Assembly: GCA_025602905.1 (NCBI GenBank)
Contig: JAHLKI010000013.1
Location: forward strand, 310,001-374,000
Origin: Phlyctochytrium arcticum
Lineage: Eukaryota; Chytridiomycota; Chytridiomycetes; Chytridiales; Chytridiaceae
DNA length: 64,000 nt
Direction of reading: 5' to 3'
Part shown: in pieces, positions 46,539-55,822 of the stretch
Layout: every line of letters starts with the position of its first letter
How positions within the stretch are numbered: the first letter of the stretch is position 1
Position numbers and translations under genes: made by a program
The notes under the pieces: model-generated
Database searches by the model: none
Seen by the model: only the letters and a program-made list of their open reading frames with translations
Told to the model about the DNA's origin: nothing

Positions 46539-47587
46539 GAGCATCTCCACCGTTGGTGGTTAAACGCGTGACTAAACTAAATGTAGGCAGAATTTCTTCC
46601 ACCGGTGTGATTAAATCTTGGCTAAATTTGCACATTTTTAAAAATAGCGCAAAATCTGGTCAGATCTGACCAGAATCTGCCTCTGTGTAAACCCTGCCTA
46701 AACGTGATTTGTCAGCATTTCCGCTGCTGGACGTGCCGAAAATCAGCCAAGTATTTGTTTATGTTGATACTAGACTACAAGATCAATCACATTTTACCAC
46801 CACTTACTTTAACTGCAAGCATGTCTGACAACGGATCATCGGGATTTGACTCCTCTCAGAACTCCTCCGCTTTTTCCAGCTCTTCCCAGTCTTCTGAGGG
46901 TATAGGACTTTCGTTTTTACAAAGACATTTTGAGCACGATGAAGAAGAACAAGTGATGATCCAAGAAGCTCAGTCAATCATCTTCGCAAAAGACATCGTT
47001 GGCAAGCACGGCGGTTCGGTTCCTGGACGTATGCCCAATATCGACAGGGATCGGGAGGGTGGAGAGGAACGGCTTATGCGAGACTACTTTGGCGAGAATC
47101 CGATCTACGGCGAGCACTTTTTTCGACGGCGGTTCCGCATGCGGCGGCCTCGGTTCATGAAGATTGTTGAAGCAGTGCAACAGTATGATAAGTATTTCGT
47201 TAAAAAGGCTGATGCTTGTAGGTTGTTGGGACTTTCACCCATACAGAAATGCACCGCTGCCATCCGGCAGTTGGCCTACGGGTGTGCCGCGGACAGCATC
47301 GATGAATACGTTCGAATAAGCGAAACTACCGCGATCAAGACTCTTAAGAGGTTCACTCGTGCTATCGTGGACATTTATGAGGACGAGTATTTGCGTACTC
47401 CGAATCAAGCGGACATTGAACGACTGCTTGCGATGAATGCAGCTCGCGGATTCCCGGGGATGCTGGGAAGTTTGGACTGCATGCATTGGCCCTGGAAAAA
47501 TTGCCCGTCCGCTTGGGCCGGACAGTACACAGGGAAGGAAAAGTCTCCCACTCTTGTTCTGGAGGCTGTTGTGGATCAGGAACTATG
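46539..47587 (+). mobile_element. PIF/Harbinger transposon, right part missing
   Basis: The left end is placed at GAGCATCTCCACCG (46539) after a TTA, which fits the TWA target preference and typical termini of this superfamily. The transposase gene starts at 46821 and is cut at 47587, where viral sequence begins. The right inverted repeat, target duplication and any Myb-like second gene are absent. Confidence 0.65.
46821..47587 (+). pseudogene. Harbinger (HARBI1-like, DDE_4) transposase, truncated
   Basis: Starts MSDNGSSGF and reads in one frame for about 255 residues: RMRRPRFMKIVEAV, LSPIQKCTAAIRQLAYG, YVRISETTAIK, FPGMLGSLDCMHWPWKNCP (first catalytic Asp) and LEAVVDQELW (second Asp). The next codons do not match the family, which normally continues with another WH-containing block, and the catalytic Glu is lost. 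The frame then runs about 25 codons into viral sequence and stops at 47663. Inactive. Confidence 0.85.
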
Positions 47588-47610
47588 GTTGACACGGTGC
47601 ATATTGACAC
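47588..47610. repeat. Putative viral terminal sequence
   Basis: Begins TGACACGGTGCATATTGACA directly after the last Harbinger codon. It matches the palindrome arm at 35074 (TGTCACCGTGCATACTGACA) at 18 of 22 aligned positions. The methyltransferase stop lies about 34 bases inside. Likely the terminal repeat of the viral element. Confidence 0.6.
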
Positions 47611-47621
47611 TGACTACCCAC

Positions 47622-48211
47622 CTATTTCTCAGGGTTCAATGGATGTATTGTTTTGTCGTGTAAGAAAGCGGATAATCGTGGTACATGTCGATGTGGTTTT
47701 GGAAAATGAAATGGTTTCGTTTGACAGTCTTTCCGTATTCCAACTATATACAAACGGCGTCTATTTTGAGGTATGCCAAAGTCTCTTGTATTCTGAATAG
47801 CATAGTGAATCGAATAATCGTCATCTCTGTTGAGTTCGGCAATTAGATTGTTGAATTTCGGGCCTGTTTTTTCGCCCTTTTTACGTCCAAATGTCATGTA
47901 TCGTGAAACGTTTTCAAGAATGAATACTTTGGGTTTCGTGCAATGAATAGTTTGAATACAATGATCTGACAGATTTGCCCTGATAGAGTCAGGCATTTCT
48001 ACCGGTGTCTTCCGGTTCAAATGTCTGAGCGTGGAAAAAGTTTGACAAGGAAAGCCGGCGACATAAATGTCTGTTTTTGGCAACTCGTTATGGTTTCTGG
48101 TGGTGATATCCTCAAATACTAGTTTGGGTGAATGATTGGCGGCGATCATATCCTGACACCGTGGATCCATTTCGCAGCTCCACTCGTGCGAGTATTGTAT
48201 TCCAAGTTGCT
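47622..48211 (-). pseudogene. C5 cytosine DNA methyltransferase, N-terminus lost to a Ty3 insertion
   Basis: Transfers a methyl group from SAM to cytosine C5. Readable from about YKQLGIQYSHEWSCEMD at the LTR border through the catalytic motif IV GFPCQTFS, motif VI ILENV, and motif VIII QNRRRLYIVG, to the stop at 47622. Motif I (the SAM loop) and the first residues would lie upstream, where the LTR now sits at 48212. The C-terminal motifs IX and X seem shortened. This compact form is common in viruses and phages. In the provirus it could modify viral DNA or evade host restriction; this role is inferred. Confidence 0.85.
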
Positions 48212-48477
48212 TATAACAAGACTCCTTGGTTCAGTGTTGTTGAGCAATAACTATGTCGAATGAAGTATGATACAATGAGAATAGAATTGCTAGAGAAAGA
48301 AGAGGGGATGTCCAGAGGACCAAGACTATATACAGGGGAGAACTATGTACAAAAAGGCTACCGCTAGCTATCTAATGAAAAGGATGGCGAACGGTAAACT
48401 ACGGAAATGAAGACGCGAACGCGACACGCGACGCGTTAACAATGACAAGATTATACTGACAAGCCGGGCTTGTCACA
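48212..48477 (-). repeat. LTR of a second Ty3 element
   Basis: Starts TATAACAAG and ends GCTTGTCACA on the + strand, like the first element's LTR (TATAACAGG ... GCTTGTTACA), but the interior is clearly different. It lies against the methyltransferase reading frame. Ends are placed by analogy, so they may be off by a few bases. Confidence 0.72.
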
Positions 48478-49282
48478 CTCCCTCACTAAAGGATGAGCGG
48501 TACCGGAGGTTGTGCTTGGCCTGGTAGTCCTTGAGAATAGCAATGGCTGCCGGGCCTTCGAAACTCTTGGCGGGTTCAAACGTATTTTCCTCAGACGGAT
48601 AACCTTTCCATTTAACCAGATATCGGAGTTGATTGCGGTACTTCCGATGACTTTCAATGCGTTCAACTTCATAGAAAGCTTCGTCGTTGTAAATCTGGGG
48701 AGCGGGGCGTGGAGGTACTTGGCGATCCGGGAAGTGGGTGGTTGGTTGAACGTAAGGCTTGATGAGGCTGATGTGGAAGGTAGGATGTGCTTGAATCGTG
48801 GGAGGCAAATCGAGGGTGACATTCCTGTTGGCATCGAGGGCGGTGATCGGGAATGGTCCTAACCACAGTGGTAGAAGCTTAGCGACGGGCCGGTCGCGGG
48901 TTGTCTCCTGGGATAGTCCTTTGTGCGAGAGCATAACGAGGTCTCCGACATTGTAGGTAGGCGAGGGACGGCGATCTTTGTTATACTGTTCTGCCTGGCG
49001 CTGTTGTGCGGCTACAATGTTGTCGCGGGCTACTTTGCTCGTATCGTTGATGTGTGTGAGAAAGTCCGAGGCTTCGGGGTTGGCAGCGTTGTTGAGGTCT
49101 AAGGGTGTGTTCGGTGTGCGGGGATGACGTCCAGTGTCAACGTAGAAGGGGGTCAAGCCCGTTGAGCTTGAGGTCGAGTCGTTGTATGCAAATTCGGCGA
49201 GGTGCAAAAGATCTTGCCAGTTGGTCATGTGATAATCGACGAACGCGCGGAGGTATGTTTTCAAACTCTTGATCGTTACTTC
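48473..49282 (-). pseudogene. Ty3 Pol C-terminal fragment (integrase tail and chromodomain)
   Basis: Reads in one frame from [12 protein letters not shown], just after the catalytic-Glu region of integrase, through GLTPFYVDTGRHPRTP and a GPY/F-like part to a chromodomain ([32 protein letters not shown]). It is homologous to, but divergent from, the Pol at 12536-16279, so it is a different Ty3 family member. Everything upstream (gag, protease, RT, RNase H, 5' LTR) is missing. At about 49282 the sequence switches to the viral recombinase. Confidence 0.88.
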
Positions 49283-49330
49283 GAAGTCCAGAGCACTGGA
49301 CCCTTGCAGTTTACCCTTGAGTTTATCGAG

Positions 49331-50455
49331 ATGGTATTCAATCAAGCAAAAAATGACCCTGATCCGGAAAAGAAGCGAAAAGACAAGACATACAAGAATG
49401 GTCTTTCATGTTGCAAGAATGCATCGATCTTTTTCGAGGTTGAGAATACTGATTATATTCTTCACAAGGATCGTATTCAAAATAAATTAGATGAAACATT
49501 GGAAAAGATTCTCGAAACAGAAGATGACAGTCAGATAATCAAGCAACGTATTCAACAACTGAAGAGTTTATGCGATGGATTGTCGCTCTTATTGAAAATA
49601 TTGAATACTGATGAAAAGCAGCGAGTCGACAACTACGATGAATTGCGAGACTTGTTTTCCGATTGTTCGAATTATTACAAGGGCCAAATCGCGCTGATTC
49701 TGGAAGAGCAAAAAACTTCTGAAGAATTTCAACGAGAAAAGTATATCCCATGGGAAACTTTGGAAGATGAGTGTCGTATTCGTATTGCCAGTATTGATCT
49801 CGAACATTGCACAAAAGAGGAATTCCGTGCTATATTGATTCTATGCCTCTATGTGAATCACCCTCCGAGAAGGAGCCTAGAATATAAGTCACTCTCATTG
49901 AACAAAGAACATGCCAATTATTACGATGGTGAACGTGGTGTGCTTGTTTTGAAGGAATACAAGACTTCTAATGTCTACGGTAGATACCATATGAAACTTT
50001 CACAATTCGAAAAGAAGCTATTTGAGACATACCGCAACAGATTCGGTAAAGATGATATGATATTCAGCGGTTGGGCTTCGAATTGGTCACGACATGTTGC
50101 GAAAATATTCGATGATGTTGTTGGAAAACCACTTACTAGTACAGATTTGCGCAAGTTGTATGTTTCTCATCTTGTCGCTTCGGGTGGATTGAAATACTTG
50201 GCAGAAAAGAAACGTTTAGCTTGTCAAATGGGACATTCCGTAGCCCTACAGACGTTGAACTATACGTTTCAACCTGTTGAAGTTGAAGAGAATACGATTC
50301 CTATGGAAGTCGTTGAAGAGAATACGGATCCCGTAGTTTCTTCACCAGCGAAAAAACCTAAGCGCTATTGGACGCCAGCAGAAAAAATAATTTTCCACGA
50401 GTTGCGAGACGATTATGAACGTATCCAGCCTGATGAAACTTTTCAGACATTTTAA
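49331..50455 (+). CDS. Tyrosine recombinase (YREC)
   Basis: Site-specific DNA recombinase. From the ATG at 49331 it is 374 residues; the frame is also open upstream into the Ty3 junction, so the true N-terminus may be lost. A coiled, charged N-terminal half (about 1-150) precedes the catalytic domain: first Arg in HPPRRSLEYKSL, Lys in LKEYKTSN, second Arg in STDLRKLYVSH, a GH pair in CQMGHS and the Tyr in TLNYTF. The HxxR histidine is replaced by Thr. A basic tail (KKPKRYWTPAEK) follows. Similar enzymes occur in some polinton-like viruses, Crypton-type elements and giant viruses. It is convergent with the rve integrase next door. Confidence 0.75.
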   Translation: MVFNQAKNDPDPEKKRKDKTYKNGLSCCKNASIFFEVENTDYILHKDRIQNKLDETLEKILETEDDSQIIKQRIQQLKSLCDGLSLLLKILNTDEKQRVDNYDELRDLFSDCSNYYKGQIALILEEQKTSEEFQREKYIPWETLEDECRIRIASIDLEHCTKEEFRAILILCLYVNHPPRRSLEYKSLSLNKEHANYYDGERGVLVLKEYKTSNVYGRYHMKLSQFEKKLFETYRNRFGKDDMIFSGWASNWSRHVAKIFDDVVGKPLTSTDLRKLYVSHLVASGGLKYLAEKKRLACQMGHSVALQTLNYTFQPVEVEENTIPMEVVEENTDPVVSSPAKKPKRYWTPAEKIIFHELRDDYERIQPDETFQTF

Positions 50456-50539
50456 TAGTGGTCGTTTACCTAAAGATTTGACTAAGGAAATGATTAAAAA
50501 TAGGAACAAAAATGAGAAGAAAAAGAAGAGACCCACTAA

Positions 50540-51814
50540 CTAGCGATTATATTCTCTTTCGAAATCCAGGATCTCTTCTTGAAATCCATCCTCAATCAAA
50601 TTCGAAGAAGGTTCCCACGTATTCGAATCTGAGTCATAGCCCTTCCAGCTAATGAGATATTCTATTTTCCTTCGATTTGTACGTTTATCTAATATATTTT
50701 CAATTTCGAATCGTTCAATACCATCATCTTCTTCATCAGCTTCTTCCTCTTCATCAGATTCTGTATTCACATTTGCAACAGGTTCAGGTAACACATTTTC
50801 TACTTCATCGACTTTTCTTAACATATACGCGGGATACAAACCGTATAAGCTATTCCCTGAGAAATTCTTCAATTTGTAGGCGTCAGAATATGACGGTCTC
50901 GTTGATTTCACTATCTTTGATATAGTATAGATTTCCTTTGAAAAGTACCCCTTCTTGCTACGCTTCTCCACTTTACTAATCTGTGTCAATTTGCGCACAT
51001 TATCTCCGATTGACAGGTCAGGTAAGAGTTTCGTCCCTCTACCCTTCGTCCGTGATACTAATTGTTTCTGATAAGCTTCTTCAGGATTATCTAGAATTTG
51101 TTGAGTTGTCATGTTCCCACTCCCAAAGTGAATAGCGCTAGTATTCAGGTTTTCGACAACCTTTGGCAACGCTGCAGGCCAGTTTGGATCACCGAGCTGA
51201 ATACTTTTGAAGAAAATGTTCTTAAGTGAGCCTTGTACCCTTTCTACATGCGAGTTACTTTGGGGCCGCCCAGGGCGACTAAAGGTCCACTGTATTCCGT
51301 TTTCTTCTGCCCATGACTGTACCGAACTCTGGAACTCATTACCGTTATCCGAGTTCACGTAGACCATCTCGACACCGTCCTCTAGTACATCGTCTAAGAA
51401 ATCTCGAACTTCTTGCTGAGTATTCGCCTTAATAGCTTTTGAATACAATTTCTTACTGAATATGTCGATTAAATTCACGATATAATTAAAACCATTATAC
51501 GAATTCGACCTCATATTCACAGTGTCTATCTGGAGCGTCCCTGGTTTGGACGAGAGGATAGGGCGAATACTACCCTTGCTCCCAACAGGACGCGTCGTTC
51601 GTTGCCAAATGTCTTGGCGCTTCAAAAAATTCAATATGGTACGTTGAGACACCTTAGAATCAGGATACCGTTGTTTGTATGCGTAATATAGTCTATCCCT
51701 CCCATAGAGATTTTTGCCGGTGTAAAAAAAGTCTTTCAATCGACGGGCATCTTCATCTGTTAGCTCTTTAGCATATTGCAATGACCTAGATTTAATGACC
51801 GGTACTTCTTCCAT
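50540..51814 (-). CDS. Polinton-type retroviral-like (rve) integrase with chromodomain
   Basis: 424 residues. The DDE integrase core has LQIDTVNM (Asp 97), NSDNGNEF (Asp 156) and HVERVQG (Glu 191). A helical/zinc-like N-terminal part precedes it ([14 protein letters not shown]). The C-terminus, after an acidic Glu/Asp run near 350, is a chromodomain ([34 protein letters not shown]). This architecture is typical of Polinton integrases, which insert the linear viral DNA, the chromodomain probably guiding target choice. The frame is intact. Confidence 0.93.
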   Translation of the reverse strand: MEEVPVIKSRSLQYAKELTDEDARRLKDFFYTGKNLYGRDRLYYAYKQRYPDSKVSQRTILNFLKRQDIWQRTTRPVGSKGSIRPILSSKPGTLQIDTVNMRSNSYNGFNYIVNLIDIFSKKLYSKAIKANTQQEVRDFLDDVLEDGVEMVYVNSDNGNEFQSSVQSWAEENGIQWTFSRPGRPQSNSHVERVQGSLKNIFFKSIQLGDPNWPAALPKVVENLNTSAIHFGSGNMTTQQILDNPEEAYQKQLVSRTKGRGTKLLPDLSIGDNVRKLTQISKVEKRSKKGYFSKEIYTISKIVKSTRPSYSDAYKLKNFSGNSLYGLYPAYMLRKVDEVENVLPEPVANVNTESDEEEEADEEDDGIERFEIENILDKRTNRRKIEYLISWKGYDSDSNTWEPSSNLIEDGFQEEILDFEREYNR

Positions 51815-51828
51815 TTACTATTAATCAT

Positions 51829-53277
51829 TTATTTTCTCTTTTGACGCTTTGCCGGAGGCGCTAAAGTTTCCCTTTCAGCTTCGAGTAACCGATTTGCTCT
51901 GGCGGGATTCAGAATCGCTGTCAGAGCTGGACCTTTTCCCTTTTTCTTTGAATATGCAAAGGGCCGAGCTGGTTCTTTCACATCCTTCTTTGGGTATTCA
52001 AACGGCTTCTCGAATTCCTTATATGCGGTAGCCGGTGCTTTTGGTAACGCCACGAACCCTGGTGGTTCTAATCGAGGATTTTTCTTTCGTCGCTTAGGTG
52101 CAGCCTGTTCCAAATCCGCTTCTTGTCGTTGTGCTCTTTTCGGATTGATGATCGCCGAATCAGTCAGTTGAGTCGGTAAGGCACTTAGTGGACGAATGAC
52201 AGAAACATTGACTGGTGTCTGTCCTGGAATACGTTGTGCGACCCTTTCAGCAGCATTAACAGCTGCATCAACAGCGGCATAGCCATAGTCATATTCAATT
52301 TTTCGACCCATTTCTGGTTTGGGTAATAAAGGTGCAAATGGTTTAGTTGGTATTTGTTTTTCAGATATTGCAGGTATTTCTGGTTCCACTGAAGATTTCA
52401 GACGAGTATCTTCCTTTTTATTGAATGGGTTTAAACGATTCTTTGTTTTATCCCTTCCTCTGTTTATTGTACCTCGCATGTTGTATTCTGGATCATTGTT
52501 ATCGACAATATTGTAATCAAGGAATTTTCTAACATTATCTTGACCCGCCACATAAATATTGGGAGGATCGATTGGTGTTACTGGTGAAGGTACAGACACA
52601 GGTGATACAATTCTAGGAGAAGGCTCTGGAGAGGGTACTCTATGGAAACCGCCTGGCATACTGATTTCAATTGGTTCAGGTACCCGTCGAATTGGCAACG
52701 GATTAACTACAGTCGATGGTTTACTGAGAAAACCAAGACCAGTCTCTGCATCTTTCCGAACAACTGTATCAGACACTTCAATGACAGGACGGGATACAGT
52801 TTGTCCCTGTAATGGTCTCTCACGTTCTGGTGTATTTTGCGGCCTGGAAAACATCATTCCAGTATTCGCAGTAACTTCAGGAGGGTAATGAAAGATCACA
52901 CCATTCTGCGACGGAATGGGTAAACGTGAAGCATTTGTACCACTGACTGATTTTTGCGGCGTGATTGAATCAATGAATTGCTGTTTCTCTCGATGCATCA
53001 GTTCGAGATTTTTATATTCTTCAAAGTCTTTGTATGCTTTGGTTGCGTAACGAGAATCACGCGCAACGAAGTAGGTCTCTGAGACATCTTGAACATGGTG
53101 ATCAATATGAGAAACATTTCGCGGATTCATACGCCTCAACCGTTTGTTAAATGTGCCGACAACACGTGGCCTTCCATGATTCACATCGACACCTACTGTA
53201 TTCAGGTTACTTTGAGGATTAGGTTCTGGTACTCTTAATGAACCATCGAATTCTATTAGATTGGTCCGATATACCAT
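51829..53277 (-). CDS. Unknown Pro/Arg-rich viral protein (482 aa)
   Basis: Begins MVYRTNLIEFDGSLRVPEP. The N-terminal 130 residues may fold (RVVGTFNKRLRRMNP, SRYATKAYKDFEEYKN). The rest is low-complexity, rich in Pro, Arg and Lys, with repeated PExxRP-like segments and a basic end (PAKRQKRK). It starts 57 bp from the divergent small gene and ends 15 bp before the integrase start, so it is in the same transcriptional run. Polintons carry unnamed structural or DNA-associated proteins at such places. No family recognised; a virion or DNA-binding role is only a guess. Confidence 0.7.
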   Translation of the reverse strand: MVYRTNLIEFDGSLRVPEPNPQSNLNTVGVDVNHGRPRVVGTFNKRLRRMNPRNVSHIDHHVQDVSETYFVARDSRYATKAYKDFEEYKNLELMHREKQQFIDSITPQKSVSGTNASRLPIPSQNGVIFHYPPEVTANTGMMFSRPQNTPERERPLQGQTVSRPVIEVSDTVVRKDAETGLGFLSKPSTVVNPLPIRRVPEPIEISMPGGFHRVPSPEPSPRIVSPVSVPSPVTPIDPPNIYVAGQDNVRKFLDYNIVDNNDPEYNMRGTINRGRDKTKNRLNPFNKKEDTRLKSSVEPEIPAISEKQIPTKPFAPLLPKPEMGRKIEYDYGYAAVDAAVNAAERVAQRIPGQTPVNVSVIRPLSALPTQLTDSAIINPKRAQRQEADLEQAAPKRRKKNPRLEPPGFVALPKAPATAYKEFEKPFEYPKKDVKEPARPFAYSKKKGKGPALTAILNPARANRLLEAERETLAPPAKRQKRK

Positions 53278-53333
53278 TGTTTCTTTTCTCTATGCATGAG
53301 AGAATATAAAATCTATGTAATATATAACAAAAC

Positions 53334-53624
53334 CATGAGTTTCCGTAACCTTTTCAACAAGGGAAAGCAAGGCTTGCGTACAGCGTCTTTGCCCACAAAG
53401 CTCGATCGTTCGCATCACAAGCGGTGGGAATCGCGAATAAAGGCCAGAAACTACTGAAAGGTGTCAATCAGAGTATTCAAGAAAGTCCGAATTTGTTTTC
53501 AGAGAATATAAGAGGAAAAGCAAATGACCTTTCTTCCAAAGCAGAAAGCGGCGTGAAGAAGCTATCCGACCTGCATAAGAATTCAGAAGCATTTGCCGAT
53601 AGACTTGAAGCGAACCTCAAGTAA
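53334..53624 (+). pseudogene. Small viral protein, probably frameshifted
   Basis: An ATG at 53334 gives MSFRNLFNKGKQG and stops after about 40 codons. A different frame is open from about 53370 through GIANKGQKLLKGVNQSIQ to a stop at 53624. Joined, it would be about 95 residues, basic and helical. This looks like one small gene with an indel near 53365-53400. It overlaps the ATPase 3' end by eight bases. Function unknown. Confidence 0.5.
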
Positions 53625-54325
53625 AGTAATATTTGAAAATATTGTCTTCACAGTATGTATAGATTTCCTTTGCATTATCATTAGCTAAATTTATATAACA
53701 AAACGAATACGGCTTTGTCGTACATTGAACCAAATAGTCTAACACTTCTTTCTTGTCAGCAAATGCTGTTACGAGACTTTCGGCAAGCGTTTCCATATCC
53801 CTTCTATTATTGCGGAATACGATCCATTCAGTCGTGCAATTTTTTTGTTTTCTCGAGAGCTGACTGGTGATGCTTTGACATGTCACCATGATGGAGATGT
53901 TGTAATGCCGTCCCTTCGTAAAGAGCTTGTCCAATTCACGCGACAAGTCTTTGCTTCGTGCTGAATCACCTGCATCGTCAATGAACAAGAGTATCTTGTC
54001 TTTACATTTGTCCTCGATTTGCGAATCAACAATACTCTTGATACTTTCATTTGACACTACGTCGACAAAGAATATATTCTGATGCTTTGTGACTCTTGAT
54101 AATTCCTGAATACACAAATCGTATGCTACTGTATCAGACATTATAATCACCTTGTCAAACAGTTTTCGCATAGACATCGTTGATTACTCCCGCACACATA
54201 CTACTCTTGCCAGATTTTCTTGGAGCGACGAGCGTTGAACATAGAGGCGGAGACGCTAGGGGAAACGGTACTCGTTTGTCCGGTGCTATCGATTTACTGT
54301 TGAATATAGGTTTCACTCGATACAT
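53617..54325 (-). pseudogene. FtsK/HerA-type (A32-like) genome-packaging ATPase, frameshifted
   Basis: Powers packaging of DNA into virions. From the ATG at 54325 (MYRVKPIFN) the frame carries a Walker A APRKSGKSS (about 54204-54230) and continues to VYAK near 54165. There the frame shifts inside an AAAA run. The following frame, 54165-53617, has the Walker B KILLFIDDAGD and the downstream ISIMVTCQS. Together about 235 residues, the usual length. The shift means this copy is inactive, or that one base is wrong in the assembly. A TATATAA lies just upstream, near 54339. Confidence 0.8.
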
Positions 54326-54365
54326 GATTCTTTTCTATTATATAAGAGAAGAAACAAGCAGCACG

Positions 54366-55085
54366 ATGATCAGCGAATGGACTTTCTGTAGCTTGAAAGG
54401 CCGTAGCTTTCCGATAGGTAGGAGAAATGTTTCCTACATCAAGATTCTCAGTGTATCCTTCATTCAAGACTACGATCTTATTAATGCCACAAACAACACC
54501 ATTGTATTCAAAGAAAGCGGCAATGACGATCCAATTGTAGCAACTGTTCCACCAGGAAATTATACTGTTGCCAACTTTCCACAATCTATTGCCTCAGCCA
54601 TGACTATTGCAGGTTCCCAATCGTATTCTGCAACCTACAACCAAATCACACGTCGCATTACAATGACTTCTGTTGATAAGGATTTCAGTATTCTGCCTGG
54701 CAAAGAAGGAACAAAGATGTACAGTGTCAGTGGCATGTCGAATCGCCCAGCGACACCTTTAGGCAAATCTGCCACATTTAAAAACACAGTCAATCTCTCA
54801 GGTTCTTACCCCATACTTCTTACTAGCAACATCAATGTACCTTCTGTCCGTTTCCTTTCCGATTACAATGACATTGGCAGTAGCGTCGTTGCAACAGTGG
54901 TACCTGACAGTTTCGGAGACGTCATAAATTTTACCAACGATTCAGAATGGCTGACCGTGGATCAGACTATTAGCAAAATCGAGTTCCATCTAGTAGACAG
55001 CATAACGAACGAAGAGCTCGCACTGGAGTCACCTTTAACAGTAAGGTTCCTTATTGCCGACGACATTCAAGATGTGAGAATATAA
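54366..55085 (+). CDS. Penton / minor capsid protein (probable)
   Basis: 239 residues from the ATG at 54366 (MISEWTFCS); the frame is open further upstream, but that part overlaps the ATPase gene on the other strand. All-beta character: FIQDYDLINATNNTIVFKE, VPPGNYTVANFPQSIASAM, NLSGSYPILLTSN, and a C-terminal strand run ending FLIADDIQDVRI. Position between ATPase and capsid gene, size and strand pattern fit the single-jelly-roll penton of Polintons, virophages and PLVs. It would form the vertices. The assignment is inferred from context and sequence style, not from a catalytic motif. Confidence 0.65.
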   Translation: MISEWTFCSLKGRSFPIGRRNVSYIKILSVSFIQDYDLINATNNTIVFKESGNDDPIVATVPPGNYTVANFPQSIASAMTIAGSQSYSATYNQITRRITMTSVDKDFSILPGKEGTKMYSVSGMSNRPATPLGKSATFKNTVNLSGSYPILLTSNINVPSVRFLSDYNDIGSSVVATVVPDSFGDVINFTNDSEWLTVDQTISKIEFHLVDSITNEELALESPLTVRFLIADDIQDVRI

Positions 55086-55110
55086 GAATTTTTTTTGTCG
55101 TTAGGATAAA

Positions 55111-55281
55111 ATGGATACTGAAGAAGAATTTCTTGAAGCATACAAATTAGTAAATGAGATCGAAGAACGAAATAAGAAGGAAAAGACACACAAAAGAATT
55201 GAAAAATCGCAGAAAGAAAAATTAGACAAAGTACTGAAACAACTAGAGAAAGCACTAAAGACGTTAAACAAATTGCTCTAA
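55111..55281 (+). CDS. Small coiled-coil viral protein (56 aa)
   Basis: ATG at 55111, stop 55279-55281; MDTEEEFLEAYKLVNEIEER then Lys/Glu-rich heptads. Highly helical and probably a coiled coil. Preceded by a T run and followed 26 bp later by the next gene, itself preceded by a T run. Compact spacing and the same strand as penton and capsid suggest it is a real late gene. Function unknown. Confidence 0.55.
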   Translation: MDTEEEFLEAYKLVNEIEERNKKEKTHKRIEKSQKEKLDKVLKQLEKALKTLNKLL

Positions 55282-55307
55282 GTTTTTTTTTCTTGTACAG
55301 TATAAAA

Positions 55308-55796
55308 ATGAATACTCAAGAAGACGCTTTACTTGAAACACAAGAAACCAGTCCGGTACAGAATGTTGTACAAGAAACTGTACGGGAAGCAGTGCAACAA
55401 GAAGAAGAACCAACAGCTACTGTAATTGAACAAGAAACACCAAAGAAACAGAAGAGAGAGATGTCTGAGAAGCAAAAGGAAGCTTTACGCAAAGCCCAAG
55501 AGTCGCGCAAGGTACAGTTGAATACTATGCAGAAACAACGTGATGAAGAAAGAGAACAATTGGAATACCAGAGGAAAATTGAAGAGGCCTACAACTTGGT
55601 GAATCAATTAGAAGAACGTAAACGACAAGAAAAAGAACAGAAACGTCTCGAAAGGTTGCAAAAGAAACAATTGAGAGAACAGAAGAATACGCAAGTCAAA
55701 CCAAAGGCCCAAAAGAAACAACAAGAAGCAAAACCTAAACAAGTAGAAAAAAAAGTAGTTGAAGAAGAAAACTTTGGCGGAATATTCGGGTATTGA
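55308..55796 (+). CDS. Lys/Glu/Gln-rich coiled-coil viral protein (162 aa)
   Basis: ATG at 55308, directly after TATAAAA. The N-terminal 60 residues are acidic and Gln-rich; the rest is a long charged helix (MSEKQKEALRKAQES, LVNQLEERKRQEKEQ), with a basic Lys/Gln stretch and the ending NFGGIFGY. It could be a DNA-binding core or scaffold protein. No family recognised. Confidence 0.6.
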   Translation: MNTQEDALLETQETSPVQNVVQETVREAVQQEEEPTATVIEQETPKKQKREMSEKQKEALRKAQESRKVQLNTMQKQRDEEREQLEYQRKIEEAYNLVNQLEERKRQEKEQKRLERLQKKQLREQKNTQVKPKAQKKQQEAKPKQVEKKVVEEENFGGIFGY

Positions 55797-55822
55797 TTTT
55801 TTTTTATATTCATTAAGTAACC

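Noticed and set aside
50652..50925. Plus-strand frames opposite the rve integrase C-terminus
   Set aside because: Shadow of the acidic run and chromodomain coding sequence.
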